From Vreelandella venusta (GTDB lineage: Bacteria > Pseudomonadota > Gammaproteobacteria > Pseudomonadales > Halomonadaceae), in assembly GCF_007989605.1 (NCBI RefSeq), contig NZ_BJUL01000004.1:62001-126000 (forward strand): 64,000 bases of DNA. The letters run 5' to 3'. Under the pieces are notes generated by a model, which did no database searches, was not told the origin of the DNA, and saw only the letters and a program-made list of their open reading frames with translations. The position numbers were made by a program, and so were the translations under genes. Positions 44,791-53,931 of the stretch are shown here, piece after piece (position 1 is the first letter of the stretch; the number at the start of each line of letters is the position of its first letter).

Positions 44791-45102
44791 TTACGCAGAA
44801 ATTCCGGTAATTTTGACTTCAGTGAACCACTGACGGTGGCCCTGACGCTTCATGTGATGCTTCCGGCGACGGAACTTGATGATCGTTACTTTATCGCCAC
44901 GGCCGTGGGAAACGATTTCAGCGGACACTTTGGCGCCGCTTACTAAAGGCGCGCCAACGTTGACATCATCGCCGTCTGCAACCAACAGCACTTCATCAAA
45001 CTCAATCGTTTCGCCGGTAGCGACTTCGATTTTTTCGAGCTTGAGGGTTTGACCTTCTTGAACGCGGTACTGTTTGCCACCGCTTTTAATAACTGCGTAC
45101 AT
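44791..45102 (-). CDS. rplU: 50S ribosomal protein L21
   Basis: This ribosomal protein has 103 residues. [20 protein letters not shown] and the C-terminal [20 protein letters not shown] are the L21 signatures. It is first gene of the operon with rpmA. The divergent region to ispB (45103-45387) holds the promoters of both; no other feature is evident there. Confidence 0.98.
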   Translation of the reverse strand: MYAVIKSGGKQYRVQEGQTLKLEKIEVATGETIEFDEVLLVADGDDVNVGAPLVSGAKVSAEIVSHGRGDKVTIIKFRRRKHHMKRQGHRQWFTEVKITGISA

Positions 45103-45387
45103 GTCGCTCTCCGGACTTGTCGTTAATGCCGGTTACGCCTCGCGTAACCAACGCTCATCGCCTTCCGCTCTTATCGACCTGCTGCGAGTGGCGCCCCTTT
45201 TGGCAGCCATCTGACAGGGAGCATGATGAGTGGGTCGCGAATTATAGCGATTATCGCGGTTTACCACAAGACCACCGGGCATTGTCAATCATACATCGCA
45301 CCACGAACGTCTAACGCTACCTTGACGCCTCACAGACAGCCCCATAGCATGGCTCCAACTATCCCACCCCCGCGATGAACGGAACCC

Positions 45388-46392
45388 ATGACAGCCAACG
45401 TCTCTCAACCCCCGCTTGCCAGCCCAACGCCTTCACCGCTGCACGCCGTGGTGGCCGATGACTTTGACGCCGTAAACCGGACCATTGTCGCGCAGCTGAA
45501 TTCCAAGGTGCCGCTGGTCGAAACCATCGGCCAATATATTATTGAAAGCGGCGGCAAACGCCTGCGTCCCTTACTCGTGCTGCTAGCTGCCCGGGCGCTA
45601 GACTATGAGGGCGACAAACACATCACCCTAGCCACGCTAATCGAATTTATGCACACCTCCACGTTGCTGCACGACGACGTGGTCGATGAATCGCATATGC
45701 GGCGTGGCAAAAAAACCGCCAACGATGCCTGGGGCAATGCGCCATCTGTACTGGTGGGTGACTTCCTCTATTCGCGTTCGTTTCAAATGATGGTGGACGT
45801 AGGGTCGATGCGCATTATGGCAATTCTTTCCGGCGCGACCTGCGTGATTGCCGAAGGCGAAGTCCTACAGCTCACCAATATCGGTAACCCCAGCATTTCT
45901 GAAGCGGATTACTTTGAAACCATTCAAGGTAAAACAGCAATGCTGTTTGAAGCCGCCTCCCACAGCGGTGCTGTGCTTGCCGACGCCACACCGGAGCAAG
46001 AGCGTGCACTGCAGTACTACGGCCGCTATTTAGGCCTGGCTTTCCAGCTCATCGACGACTTGCTGGATTACCAAGGCGATGCCGAAGCCATGGGCAAAAA
46101 TGTCGGCGACGACCTAGCAGAAGGTAAACCGACCCTACCGCTAATTCATGCCATGGAACGCGGCACACCGGAACAGGCAAAGCTAATCCGCCAAGTGATT
46201 CGCAAAGGCGGACTAGAACAGCTCGACGAGGTGCTTGAGATCATCAATGCCACCGGCGCACTGGAATATACCCGCGCACGAGCCGTTGAGATGGCCGATA
46301 AAGCCCTAGCCGAACTTGATGCTCTGCCACCCAGCCCTTATCGAGATAGCATGGCTAACATCGCTCGGTTAGCGGTTGATCGCAAAGCATAA
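45388..46392 (+). CDS. ispB: Octaprenyl-diphosphate synthase
   Basis: This long-chain trans-prenyltransferase has 334 residues and makes the ubiquinone side chain. The first Asp-rich motif is LLHDDVVDESHMRRGK, the second is LIDDLLDYQGD, and IESGGKRLRPLLVLLAARAL precedes them. GKTAMLFEAA and GDDLAEGKPTLPLI are also conserved. The position divergent from rplU is the standard one in gammaproteobacteria. Confidence 0.96.
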   Translation: MTANVSQPPLASPTPSPLHAVVADDFDAVNRTIVAQLNSKVPLVETIGQYIIESGGKRLRPLLVLLAARALDYEGDKHITLATLIEFMHTSTLLHDDVVDESHMRRGKKTANDAWGNAPSVLVGDFLYSRSFQMMVDVGSMRIMAILSGATCVIAEGEVLQLTNIGNPSISEADYFETIQGKTAMLFEAASHSGAVLADATPEQERALQYYGRYLGLAFQLIDDLLDYQGDAEAMGKNVGDDLAEGKPTLPLIHAMERGTPEQAKLIRQVIRKGGLEQLDEVLEIINATGALEYTRARAVEMADKALAELDALPPSPYRDSMANIARLAVDRKA

Positions 46393-46494
46393 AGTCTGCG
46401 CAACAAAGCAACACAGCGCGTAAAAAGGGACTTGAAAAAAAACCTTCGCCTGCGTATGATTCGCTCCGTTGTTGAGCGCTGCTGCGACAATATT

Positions 46495-46571
46495 CGGAAT
46501 ATAGCTCAGCTTGGTAGAGCGCTGCCTTCGGGAGGCAGAGGTCGTAGGTTCGAATCCTGCTATTCCGACCA
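46495..46571 (+). tRNA. tRNA-Pro (anticodon CGG)
   Basis: These 77 bases fold as a full cloverleaf. The acceptor CGGAATA pairs with TATTCCG, with encoded CCA at 46569-46571. The anticodon stem CTGCC/GGCAG encloses the loop TTCGGGA, giving anticodon CGG. The T-arm has GTTCGAATC. Confidence 0.97.
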
Positions 46572-46582
46572 AGAATTCCAGA

Positions 46583-46622
46583 AAAAACGGCCACTTGCTC
46601 TGAGAGCTAAGTGGCCGTTTTT
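46583..46622. terminator. Strong terminator after tRNA-Pro
   Basis: AAAAAACGGCCACTT pairs with AAGTGGCCGTTTTT, with further AGCTC/GAGCT pairing inside. It serves both the tRNA and the converging peptidase gene. Confidence 0.93.
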
Positions 46623-46663
46623 GCTAATGGCCGCTAGGCATTTCCGTGAACAACCTAGTGGGT

Positions 46664-48130
46664 TTACCCAACTAGACCATCCTCCAGACCTTGCGACACT
46701 CCAGCCAGAAAGGCCTCTTCAAAGCCCCCTGCCTCTTCAGCAATATTCGCGACAGCCGCATCGTCACTATACAGGTCAGCAAAGTCGACATATTCAGAGC
46801 GTTCAGCTATCTGCTGTGCAATAGCCGGGTCCAGAGAGTCGAACTCCCCCGATGCCATGAACTCGATCACACCTATCATGCTGAGCCACCCTTCCAGAGT
46901 CAGAGCTGCAGCTAATGCGCTGTAATCTAGGTCAAGACCTTGAGCAAGCTGATCCATCTCCTGGAGTCCACGCTGCTCGATCAACAACGTGGGCGTACCA
47001 TCAAGTGCAAAGCCGTTGCGGCTGATAGCCGGGTTATCACTACCAGGGAACAGGGTCAGGCTGTCATGCTCGAAGTCTTCCAAGGCTTCCTTGATGGCAA
47101 CCACAGCGCGCTGACCCGATTCCATCAAGGCAGGCTCCACTTCATCGCTGGTCGCCCAGAGCACCGACATGCTATCCAGCGTCTCATCCTCAGACCGGTA
47201 GTTGTTCTGGTGATGGTAATCGAGGTATAAGTCGGGCCGATACTCCTTGACGACTTCTCTTACCGCCGCCGACTCCGGAGCCTGCTCAGGATTCTGCTCC
47301 TCGTTGGGGTCATAAGTACGATTGAGATCGATGTCATTCGAGTTACGACGCGGGTCGAGCACATCTTCAGCTCCTGCAACCTGCTGCTCCCAGCGGGCAA
47401 AGCCGTCCGGGTTGACTCGAGGCATGACCACTACGGTTACCTCTTCTCGCAATGCTTTAGCTTCGACACTATCTCCTGCCAGATATTCCAGCAGGTACAA
47501 AGCCGCCTCGGTTCCCAGCGGCTCGTCCCCATGCTGCTGAGTAGCAATCATCAGCGTCTTGGGTCCACTACCGACTACCGCTTTGTAAAGCGGGTTACCT
47601 TCCACGGACTCTCCAACCTGAGAAAGGTCCATGGATTCGTACTCAGTATCCAGGCGCTGCAATTCAGCATATAGCTGTTCATTACTGTGAAGGCTCTCCA
47701 TGACCAGAGACTGCTCGGCACTGTAATTCTCTGCTGATACGTTCTGGCTATAATAGTCGGCAACCGCCAGCTTGGCATTCAAAGCCTCTGTATCAGTGTC
47801 TGCCGCGGCCTGTATCACAGCCCCGCGGAGTTCTGCACGACTTAGCTCACCGGCTTCTAACTTGCCAGCCCAGAAGTCATGACCTTCCGTGTCCGCCGCT
47901 CTAGCAAACAGCTGCTCATAGAGGTCAGCAACATATTCGCTATCAGATGCCTCTTGCATGTACGTCTGAGCTTCCTTCGAGCTCGCAATTTCAGACAATA
48001 CGGCCTGAAGTCCATCGCTTTCCAGCCGCTCCTGCCAGAAACCAAACCCCTCGGGGTCTGCCGCACGACCAAGTAGAGAAAAGTAGATTGATTGTACTAT
48101 TTTACCGCTATCCTGAAGCTCCATAATCAT
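46664..48130 (-). CDS. M14-family metallopeptidase with two DUF4214 repeats
   Basis: This protein has about 488 residues. Two N-terminal DUF4214 repeats (FSLLGRAADPEGFGFWQERL and EQLFARAADTEGHDFWAGKL) are followed by a zinc carboxypeptidase domain. Numbered from the ATG at 48130, H200 and E203 lie in QQHGDEPLG, NPDGF follows, then DIDLNR, third ligand H306 or H307 in DYHHQ and catalytic Glu 385 in LLIEQRG. No signal peptide is seen. DUF4214 occurs mainly in proteins secreted by type I systems, so such export is possible. The frame extends to 48175, but AAAGGA precedes the ATGs at 48130 and 48124. It lies just behind tRNA-Pro, an accessory position. Confidence 0.85.
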   Translation of the reverse strand: MIMELQDSGKIVQSIYFSLLGRAADPEGFGFWQERLESDGLQAVLSEIASSKEAQTYMQEASDSEYVADLYEQLFARAADTEGHDFWAGKLEAGELSRAELRGAVIQAAADTDTEALNAKLAVADYYSQNVSAENYSAEQSLVMESLHSNEQLYAELQRLDTEYESMDLSQVGESVEGNPLYKAVVGSGPKTLMIATQQHGDEPLGTEAALYLLEYLAGDSVEAKALREEVTVVVMPRVNPDGFARWEQQVAGAEDVLDPRRNSNDIDLNRTYDPNEEQNPEQAPESAAVREVVKEYRPDLYLDYHHQNNYRSEDETLDSMSVLWATSDEVEPALMESGQRAVVAIKEALEDFEHDSLTLFPGSDNPAISRNGFALDGTPTLLIEQRGLQEMDQLAQGLDLDYSALAAALTLEGWLSMIGVIEFMASGEFDSLDPAIAQQIAERSEYVDFADLYSDDAAVANIAEEAGGFEEAFLAGVSQGLEDGLVG

Positions 48131-48223
48131 TATTCCTTTAACGGGTCCGGGGCCTTTGTCCACTGCCCTATCCAATATGGGAAGATATCTTAAAGGCTAC
48201 TCACCCTAGCCTAACTTATTGTT

Positions 48224-48250
48224 TTAGAAACCTTATAATAAGATTTCTAA
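48224..48250. promoter_or_regulatory. 27-bp near-perfect palindrome upstream of the M14 peptidase
   Basis: TTAGAAA-c-CTTAT-a-ATAAG-a-TTTCTAA pairs completely except for one C/A mismatch. It lies about 95 bases upstream of the peptidase start. It looks like an operator; no obvious regulator is linked. Confidence 0.5.
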
Positions 48251-48344
48251 TATACCACTTACTTACTTTAGTACTCTTGCTCAAAAACTGCCAACGGGTT
48301 CAGGGCATAAGGGGAAACACGGCATTCATCCTGTCGCGGCTGTC

Positions 48345-48366
48345 TATGTAAAGCATGCTTGACATA
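48345..48366 (+). promoter_or_regulatory. Operator-like palindrome 1 (with TTGACA)
   Basis: TATGTAAAG-catg-CTTGACATA is a 9+9 palindrome with one mismatch. It contains the -35 hexamer TTGACA (48359-48364). It shares its half-site with palindrome 2, whose centre is 38 bases downstream. Confidence 0.6.
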
Positions 48367-48382
48367 CAGCTGCGCACCTCTT

Positions 48383-48404
48383 AATGTAAAGCATCCTTTA
48401 CATT
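48383..48404 (+). promoter_or_regulatory. Operator-like palindrome 2 (overlaps the -10)
   Basis: AATGTAAAG-catc-CTTTACATT is a perfect 9+9 palindrome with a 4-base spacer. The likely -10 TAATGT (48382-48387) is 17 bases after the TTGACA in palindrome 1. A repressor bound here would block the promoter of the membrane gene and the HTH gene; the HTH protein encoded at 48770 is the natural candidate. Confidence 0.65.
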
Positions 48405-48418
48405 AAGTGATGACTCCA

Positions 48419-48773
48419 ATGAAGTATCGATATTTCTTAGAGTTAGGGTTAAGCCTGATAGCATATGGGGTAACGCTAGCGTACTCACTAACTCTAGGTT
48501 AGTTGGCCTGTATTGGTTTCTCTGATGCCTGTGGTGCCAGCATTGGTCGTAGGCTGGGTGATCATTAGAGGCGTCAGAAAAATGGATGAGCTACAGCGCA
48601 AAATACAATTTGAAGCAATTGTATTAGCGTTTGCTGCAACAGCCCTGCTGACCTTCAGCTATGGCTTTCTTGAAAACGTAGGCTTCCCGAAAATTAGCAT
48701 GTTTGTAGTTTGGCCAATGATGGCTAGCTTCTGGGTGCTTGGAACTGCTATAGGAAATATACGGTATCGATGA
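48419..48773 (+). pseudogene. Small membrane protein gene broken by a frameshift
   Basis: From ATG 48419 the frame reads MKYRYFLELGLSLIAYGVTL and stops at TAG 48500-48502. From 48501 the next frame continues without a break as SWPVLVSLMPVVPALVVGW, then RKMDELQRKIQFEA and FLENVGFPKISMFVVWP to the stop at 48771-48773. Removing one T of the GGTT at 48497-48500 would restore a 117-residue protein with four hydrophobic segments. It is either a recent pseudogene or a sequencing error. The 3' end overlaps the HTH gene by 4 bases (ATGA). The function is unknown; such membrane proteins often pair with small HTH regulators. Confidence 0.75.
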
Positions 48774-48958
48774 AAAATAAAGTCAAGATATTGCGCTTAG
48801 AGCGGGGCTGGTCTCAGAGTGAGTTAGCAAGTCGACTGGGGGTTTCACGCCAAACAGTTAACTCTATAGAAAATAATAGATATGACCCAAGTTTGCCTCT
48901 TGCCTTTGTTATTTCACGAGTATTTGAGACCAGGATTGAAAATATTTTTGAGGAATGA
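48770..48958 (+). CDS. Small XRE-family HTH regulator (YozG-like)
   Basis: This 62-residue protein is a single HTH_3 domain: KVKILRLERGWSQSELASRLG, VSRQTVNSIENNRYDPSLPL, then an amphipathic end (RVFETRIENIFEE). This short type accompanies small membrane proteins in many bacteria. The start overlaps the stop of the frameshifted membrane gene (ATGA), so translation was coupled. The pair of palindromes upstream is likely its operator. Confidence 0.9.
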   Translation: MKNKVKILRLERGWSQSELASRLGVSRQTVNSIENNRYDPSLPLAFVISRVFETRIENIFEE

Positions 48959-49027
48959 TTGAAGCCATCTTTTGAGTACATGGGGCGACTGCAAAGTCTG
49001 CCGCCCCCACAACTGTAAAAGCCTTCT

Positions 49028-49810
49028 CTACCCTGGTGGGTGAATCAGCCCTATCACGCTGACCAAGATCAGCACGGCTCCCAGTACGCGGAAGAACAGC
49101 CCGGTGTCTGCTTTTAGCATGTAGCGGTGGGCTTTTTCGCCTAGCAAATGGCCGATAAATGCACAGGGCAGCAGCCATAGTTGATGAATTAGCTGGAGGT
49201 CGACGCCGGCGATGATGAACGACGCCATTTTAATCATCACCAGGATAAACCACAGCACAAACATGGTGTCGCGCAGCTGCTCTTTGGCGACGTGGGTGGC
49301 GAACACCGCGACAATCAGCGGCGCGCCAATCAACGAGGTGCCGCTGACATAGCCGCCGAGAGCAAGCAGCACGATATCGACGTATTTGTTGTTACTTCTA
49401 AACGGTTTGTTCAGCACATAGCCAATGGCATAAATGATCACAATGCCGAAAATAATGTTGGTCATGATCTGAGAAGGCAGCGTCAACAGCCCCACCACCC
49501 CGACCAACTTAGGCACGATCATGATTTTCAGGGCTTTGGTTAAATAGCCCCAGTCGATATTACTTTCCGGCGACGTACCTCCCACACCCGCTTTCTGCAC
49601 TTGACGATGGCCGTTCCAGGCAATCCAACTGGAAAAAATCAGCAGATGAATGGCCACAATCGGTAGGAAGACCAGCGGTTCGTTGACCACCAGCAGCAGA
49701 AAAGGCAGCGCTAGCACGGCCCCACCAAAACCAAGGCTAGTGCGAACAAAGCCGCTCCAAGCAAAAATAAGTCCGATGAGAAGGTATTGGTACCAGAGTA
49801 AATCTGTCAT
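49028..49810 (-). CDS. Sulfite exporter TauE/SafE family permease
   Basis: This 260-residue inner-membrane protein has about eight hydrophobic segments. The N-terminal repeat FAWSGFVRTSLGFGGAVLALP and the second-half LALGGYVSGTSLIGAPLIVA are the two family signatures. Members move sulfite, sulfoacetate or other organosulfonates, but the substrate here is unknown. It lies 16 bases downstream of the helicase gene, perhaps only by chance. Confidence 0.9.
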   Translation of the reverse strand: MTDLLWYQYLLIGLIFAWSGFVRTSLGFGGAVLALPFLLLVVNEPLVFLPIVAIHLLIFSSWIAWNGHRQVQKAGVGGTSPESNIDWGYLTKALKIMIVPKLVGVVGLLTLPSQIMTNIIFGIVIIYAIGYVLNKPFRSNNKYVDIVLLALGGYVSGTSLIGAPLIVAVFATHVAKEQLRDTMFVLWFILVMIKMASFIIAGVDLQLIHQLWLLPCAFIGHLLGEKAHRYMLKADTGLFFRVLGAVLILVSVIGLIHPPG

Positions 49811-49826
49811 TGCGCGTGCATGGCCT

Positions 49827-52160
49827 CTAAGAAGATGAGTGGTTGTCTAGCCCCCACCAGCGTGGCAGCAAAGCGCGCACTTTAGCTTGGGCAAAACGGT
49901 CGTCCATTAATATCACAACCCCTTCATCTTCGGGGCTGCGAATCACCCTTCCAGCGGCTTGCACCACTTTGATCATGCCGGGTATGCGGTAGGTGTAATC
50001 GTCGCCCTGGCCGAAGTGGGTGTTCAGGCGCGCTTTCAGCGCTTCGTTAAAGTCGTTAAACGGTGGCAGGCCTAAGGTGGCAATAAATGCGCCGATTAGG
50101 CGCTCGCCAGGCAGGTCGATGCCTTCGCCGAAAGCGCCGCCTAGCACGGCAAAGCCGATGCCCTGCCCACCCGGGGTAAAGCGCGCCAGAAAGGCGTCGC
50201 GCTCGGTTTCCTGCATTCCACGGGTTTGGGCAAACATCGGTACGCTGGGATGTGCGTGCTGAAACTGCGCCATCACCTGCTCCAGATAAGCAAAGCTACT
50301 AAAAAACGCCAGATAGTGGCCAGGTTGACGCTGATACTGATCGGCTAAGACTTCCACAATAGACGCCACCGAGGCCTCACGGTGATGATAGCGAGTGGAA
50401 ATATCGGCGCGAATACGTACGTCTAACTGGCGGGCGGCAAACGGTGAGGCCACTTCCCGCCACACACTGTTTTGCGGCAATCCGAGTAAATCGCGGTAGT
50501 AGTGAAACGGGGTCAATGTGGCCGAAAACAACACAGCGCTGTGGGCAGCCTTGAAGCGTGCCGCTAGAAAATCCCCAGGAATGACATTGCGCAGCCCTAG
50601 CACTGCGTCGCCTCGGCCATAACTGGCAAGGTCGCAAAGTGAGTGGTCACCAAACTGCTCCGCCAAACGGCAGAAGGTCAATGCGTCAAACAGCAGCTCT
50701 TGAAGCTCAATGCTTGAGGCGTCGGGGTGCTCAACCAAATAATCGGTGATCGCGCCAGCCAAGGTTTGCATTGCGGCCACCAGCTTGTTGGGCAGCGCCT
50801 CAAGTAAATGGTAACGCTGTGACACCGCTGCATCGGGGTTCACGGCCTTCGTTAGTGCCTGCCACTGCCTGCCGACACGAGCGAGCGGTTTAGCAAGCGC
50901 GGGAGGTGAGCGGCGACGCAGACGGCTCAAGCGCTGCTGAGAAAGCTCGGCACTGTACATGCCCCGCGCTCGCTCAACTAAGTTGTGCGCTTCATCTATC
51001 AACAGGCCTACCCGCCAGTCGTTGGCTTGGGCTAAACCATGCAGCAGCGCATGGCTATCAAACCAGTGATTCACATCGCCCACGACGACGTCTGCCCAGC
51101 GGGCTAGCTCTTGGCCTAAATAATACGGGCACACACTGTGGGAAAGGGCCACCTCACGCAATCCGGCACGATCTAGCCAGCGACGTGCCACCGCGGCTTG
51201 ACGGGCGGCAGGCAAGCGGTCATAAAAACCCGCTGCCAACGGGCAAGCATCGCCTTGGCAAGCGGTACCTGGGTATTCGCAGGCTTTTTGCCTAGCCACC
51301 AGTTCCAACACCCGCAGCGGCGATGCGAGTGCAGACGCTGTGGAGGAAGATAAAGTAGAGGGTGATGAAGCAGGATGTGATGAGCTGGGGGTAGCAAGAC
51401 GCGCCAGCGCATCCAGCGCTACACGGCGGCCCGGGGTTTTCATGGTCAGAAAGGCCAGCCTATCCAGCTGCTGACGGGGCATTGCAGTCAGCATCGGAAA
51501 CAGCGTGCCAAGGGTTTTGCCAATACCGGTAGGGGCTTGGGCCAGTAGGCAGCGACCGGTGCTGGCTGCTTTATAGACATCTTCCGCCAACGCCCGCTGC
51601 CCAGGGCGAAAATCAGGATAGGGAAACGCCAGCGTCGCCAGCCACTCATCGCGGCGTTGGCGATGGGCAGACTCCTGCTCTGCCCAGGCCAAAAAGCGTT
51701 GGCATTTAGCGGTAAAAAACGCCTGCAGATCAGTGGCACTGGCTTCGTGGGCCAGCAGCGTTTCCTGACCGCTGCTAATCTCCAGATACACTAACGCCAG
51801 CGTGACCCGCTCAAGGCCGCGCTCGGCACACAGCAGCGCACCGTATATTTTCACCTGGGCCCAATGCAACGCACGCTGATTAGCTGCCATGCGATCTAGA
51901 TTGCCACGATATGTTTTGACCTCTTCCAAACGCTTAGCGCTGGGATCAAAACCGTCAGCGCGACCTGCCACGCGAAGCCCCTGATACTCACCGGAAAGCG
52001 GCAATTCGGCTAGGTAATCCTCGCCTCGGCGGCTAGCCACTAACCTATGCCCTTCGATACCTTCCTGAGCGCTGGGTGCTGGCGTAAAGCGGTGATCAAG
52101 GTCGCCCTCCCGTGCGGTGAAATCACAAAGCGTGCGCACCGCTACCCGGTAACGGCTCAT
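49827..52160 (-). CDS. PDDEXK nuclease - XPD/DinG-type helicase fusion
   Basis: This protein has 777 residues. The N-terminal PDDEXK domain (about 35-150) has D69 in AGRADGFD, E80-x-K82 in LEEVKTYRG and Q102..Y106 in AQVKIYGALL, as in Cas4/AddB-type nucleases. The SF2 Rad3-like helicase follows, with Walker A QAPTGIGKT (209-216). Four cysteines (CEYPGTACQGDACPL and VCPYY) probably hold an Fe-S cluster; motif II is LLIDEAHNL and motif VI VVQAAGRVIRS. The start overlaps the stop of the VRR-NUC gene by 4 bases. The pair probably repairs damaged or cross-linked DNA. Confidence 0.92.
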   Translation of the reverse strand: MSRYRVAVRTLCDFTAREGDLDHRFTPAPSAQEGIEGHRLVASRRGEDYLAELPLSGEYQGLRVAGRADGFDPSAKRLEEVKTYRGNLDRMAANQRALHWAQVKIYGALLCAERGLERVTLALVYLEISSGQETLLAHEASATDLQAFFTAKCQRFLAWAEQESAHRQRRDEWLATLAFPYPDFRPGQRALAEDVYKAASTGRCLLAQAPTGIGKTLGTLFPMLTAMPRQQLDRLAFLTMKTPGRRVALDALARLATPSSSHPASSPSTLSSSTASALASPLRVLELVARQKACEYPGTACQGDACPLAAGFYDRLPAARQAAVARRWLDRAGLREVALSHSVCPYYLGQELARWADVVVGDVNHWFDSHALLHGLAQANDWRVGLLIDEAHNLVERARGMYSAELSQQRLSRLRRRSPPALAKPLARVGRQWQALTKAVNPDAAVSQRYHLLEALPNKLVAAMQTLAGAITDYLVEHPDASSIELQELLFDALTFCRLAEQFGDHSLCDLASYGRGDAVLGLRNVIPGDFLAARFKAAHSAVLFSATLTPFHYYRDLLGLPQNSVWREVASPFAARQLDVRIRADISTRYHHREASVASIVEVLADQYQRQPGHYLAFFSSFAYLEQVMAQFQHAHPSVPMFAQTRGMQETERDAFLARFTPGGQGIGFAVLGGAFGEGIDLPGERLIGAFIATLGLPPFNDFNEALKARLNTHFGQGDDYTYRIPGMIKVVQAAGRVIRSPEDEGVVILMDDRFAQAKVRALLPRWWGLDNHSSS

Positions 52161-53899
52161 TCGGCATCTTCTCGTTCAAACCTTTCTGGTTGAGACCCTT
52201 GTGCTTCAGATGCTGACTGCCAGCGCACATGACATACTTCAACGGGCATGCCGTGGTGACAAAAGAAGCCGATCCAGCGGCGTTGGTTATCTTGTAGACG
52301 ATCCCCCGGCCCTTTCACTTCTATCATTTTGTAGCGTGGTTCGCCGGGCGGTGCGTCCGGCATCAACTGAATCAGGTCAGGTAGGCCTGCACGGTTATGT
52401 TTAAGGTCATCTAATAGCCGCATAAAACAGGCCCGCAAATGGGCAGGCGGCAAGCACTTAAGCGCAAGCGTTAACAGCTCTTCACTGACAACTCCCCAGT
52501 GAACAAAGGGCGAGGCGATGCCCTGCTTGGCGTGCCACGTGCGCAGTATCGTGTCCTGATAGCGGCCGTCATCCAACTGGGCTAGGCAGGCGGTGATTTC
52601 GACTTGCCGCTGAGCGACAAAATCCTCGCGGTATAAATCCGCAGGCCCGCTGTGAAACGGGTGAAAAAACGCCCCTGGCAGGGGTTTAAAAATGGCCGGC
52701 CAGAGCAGCAAGCCAAATAGCCCCGTCAGCAGGCTATTTTCAACGTAATACACCGGCGCGTTAGGGGTCGCCATGTCGTCAGCAACGGCACGCTCAACTG
52801 GCTGAGGGCCAGGTAAATGAAGCACAAAAGTAGGCGCCTGGACCGCTTGTTGATCAGACCCAGTCGAGCGCTCAACCTGCTGGGGTAATTTGCGTGCTAA
52901 ACGCGGCAGCAGCCGCATAAGCGCTTGGCTTTCGGCCTCGCTTGGTTGCGCGTCCAGCGCGCTGATCGTGAGTTCATAAGCGTCTGAATAACGACCCAGA
53001 CGCTCTAACACGCGCAATCTGCGAATACGCGCATCACTGTTATTGGCGTCAGCGTAGAGTGTTAACGCTAACTCTGCGTCACCGCCGCGCTCGGCCTCGC
53101 GTCCCATGGCAAGCAGCAACCGCGCCCGCCGAGAGGCTAACCAACGGTTGCTAGAAGCTGGAGGCACTTCGATGGAAAGTGCTTGCGGCAGCTCGCCGTC
53201 GTCCAAGCGTTCGCGCAAGCGGTGCAGCGTTAAGTAAGTAGTTACGTCATCGCGGCTTTGGAAGGCGCGTGATTCCGCGCTAAACGGTACTTGCTCAAAG
53301 CGCTGCAGGCCCAGCTCCGTTAGCACGAACTCTGCCCAGTCCTGGCGCAAATTGCCGAAAAACATCAGCCGAAGTCGATCACAAAGCGCCATCACCGTTA
53401 GCCGCACAATCTGCGTCGTTGCCGTTGGCCACCACTGCTGAAGGGGGGCAGACGCTTCTAGCAACTCTTCAAGTGCTGCTTGAAGCGCAGCTTTTGTGCT
53501 ATTGCGGGGCAAACCTGCGCTGGCCATCTCGCCAGCCAATGCTTGGCGCAGTTCACTCAGTCGCAACAGGCGAAATAGCTCACGGCTGCTTAACAGTGGG
53601 GCACTGTCTACCCAGCCAAGCCCCACCAACGGCGCCAAGGCCTGCTTGGCGTCACCGATTTCCGCATAGCTCAATTTATCCAGACGAAATAATTCCCCTT
53701 TACGCATCACCATGCGCACCAATAGTGCTTGGGAATCCTGGGGTAACATTTCAAAATGACCAATAGCGTCGCGCTCAGCAGCACTTAATAGATCATAGTG
53801 GCGGGCTTCTACCCACGCCAACACGTAACGAAAGTTCGTCAGATAGTAGAAAGGGTCATCTAAAGAGGCGGTCGCTGATGCGATAGGAGCACTGTTCAT
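52157..53899 (-). CDS. VRR-NUC domain protein, FAN1-like
   Basis: This protein has 580 residues. The C-terminal VRR-NUC nuclease has AGLPDLIQLMPD and KMIEVKGPGDRLQDNQRRWI with the D...E-x-K catalytic set. The middle (about 260-340) is helical and TPR-like (ALTLYADANNSDARIRRLRVL). The N-terminal part includes EARHYDLLSAAERDAIGHF and a SAP-like segment. Bacterial FAN1 relatives of this size cut branched DNA and act on interstrand cross-links. It is first gene of the operon with the helicase fusion. Confidence 0.92.
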   Translation of the reverse strand: MNSAPIASATASLDDPFYYLTNFRYVLAWVEARHYDLLSAAERDAIGHFEMLPQDSQALLVRMVMRKGELFRLDKLSYAEIGDAKQALAPLVGLGWVDSAPLLSSRELFRLLRLSELRQALAGEMASAGLPRNSTKAALQAALEELLEASAPLQQWWPTATTQIVRLTVMALCDRLRLMFFGNLRQDWAEFVLTELGLQRFEQVPFSAESRAFQSRDDVTTYLTLHRLRERLDDGELPQALSIEVPPASSNRWLASRRARLLLAMGREAERGGDAELALTLYADANNSDARIRRLRVLERLGRYSDAYELTISALDAQPSEAESQALMRLLPRLARKLPQQVERSTGSDQQAVQAPTFVLHLPGPQPVERAVADDMATPNAPVYYVENSLLTGLFGLLLWPAIFKPLPGAFFHPFHSGPADLYREDFVAQRQVEITACLAQLDDGRYQDTILRTWHAKQGIASPFVHWGVVSEELLTLALKCLPPAHLRACFMRLLDDLKHNRAGLPDLIQLMPDAPPGEPRYKMIEVKGPGDRLQDNQRRWIGFFCHHGMPVEVCHVRWQSASEAQGSQPERFEREDAE

Positions 53900-53931
53900 T
53901 TATCCATTGTAACAGTGCTTGATGAAGCAGG

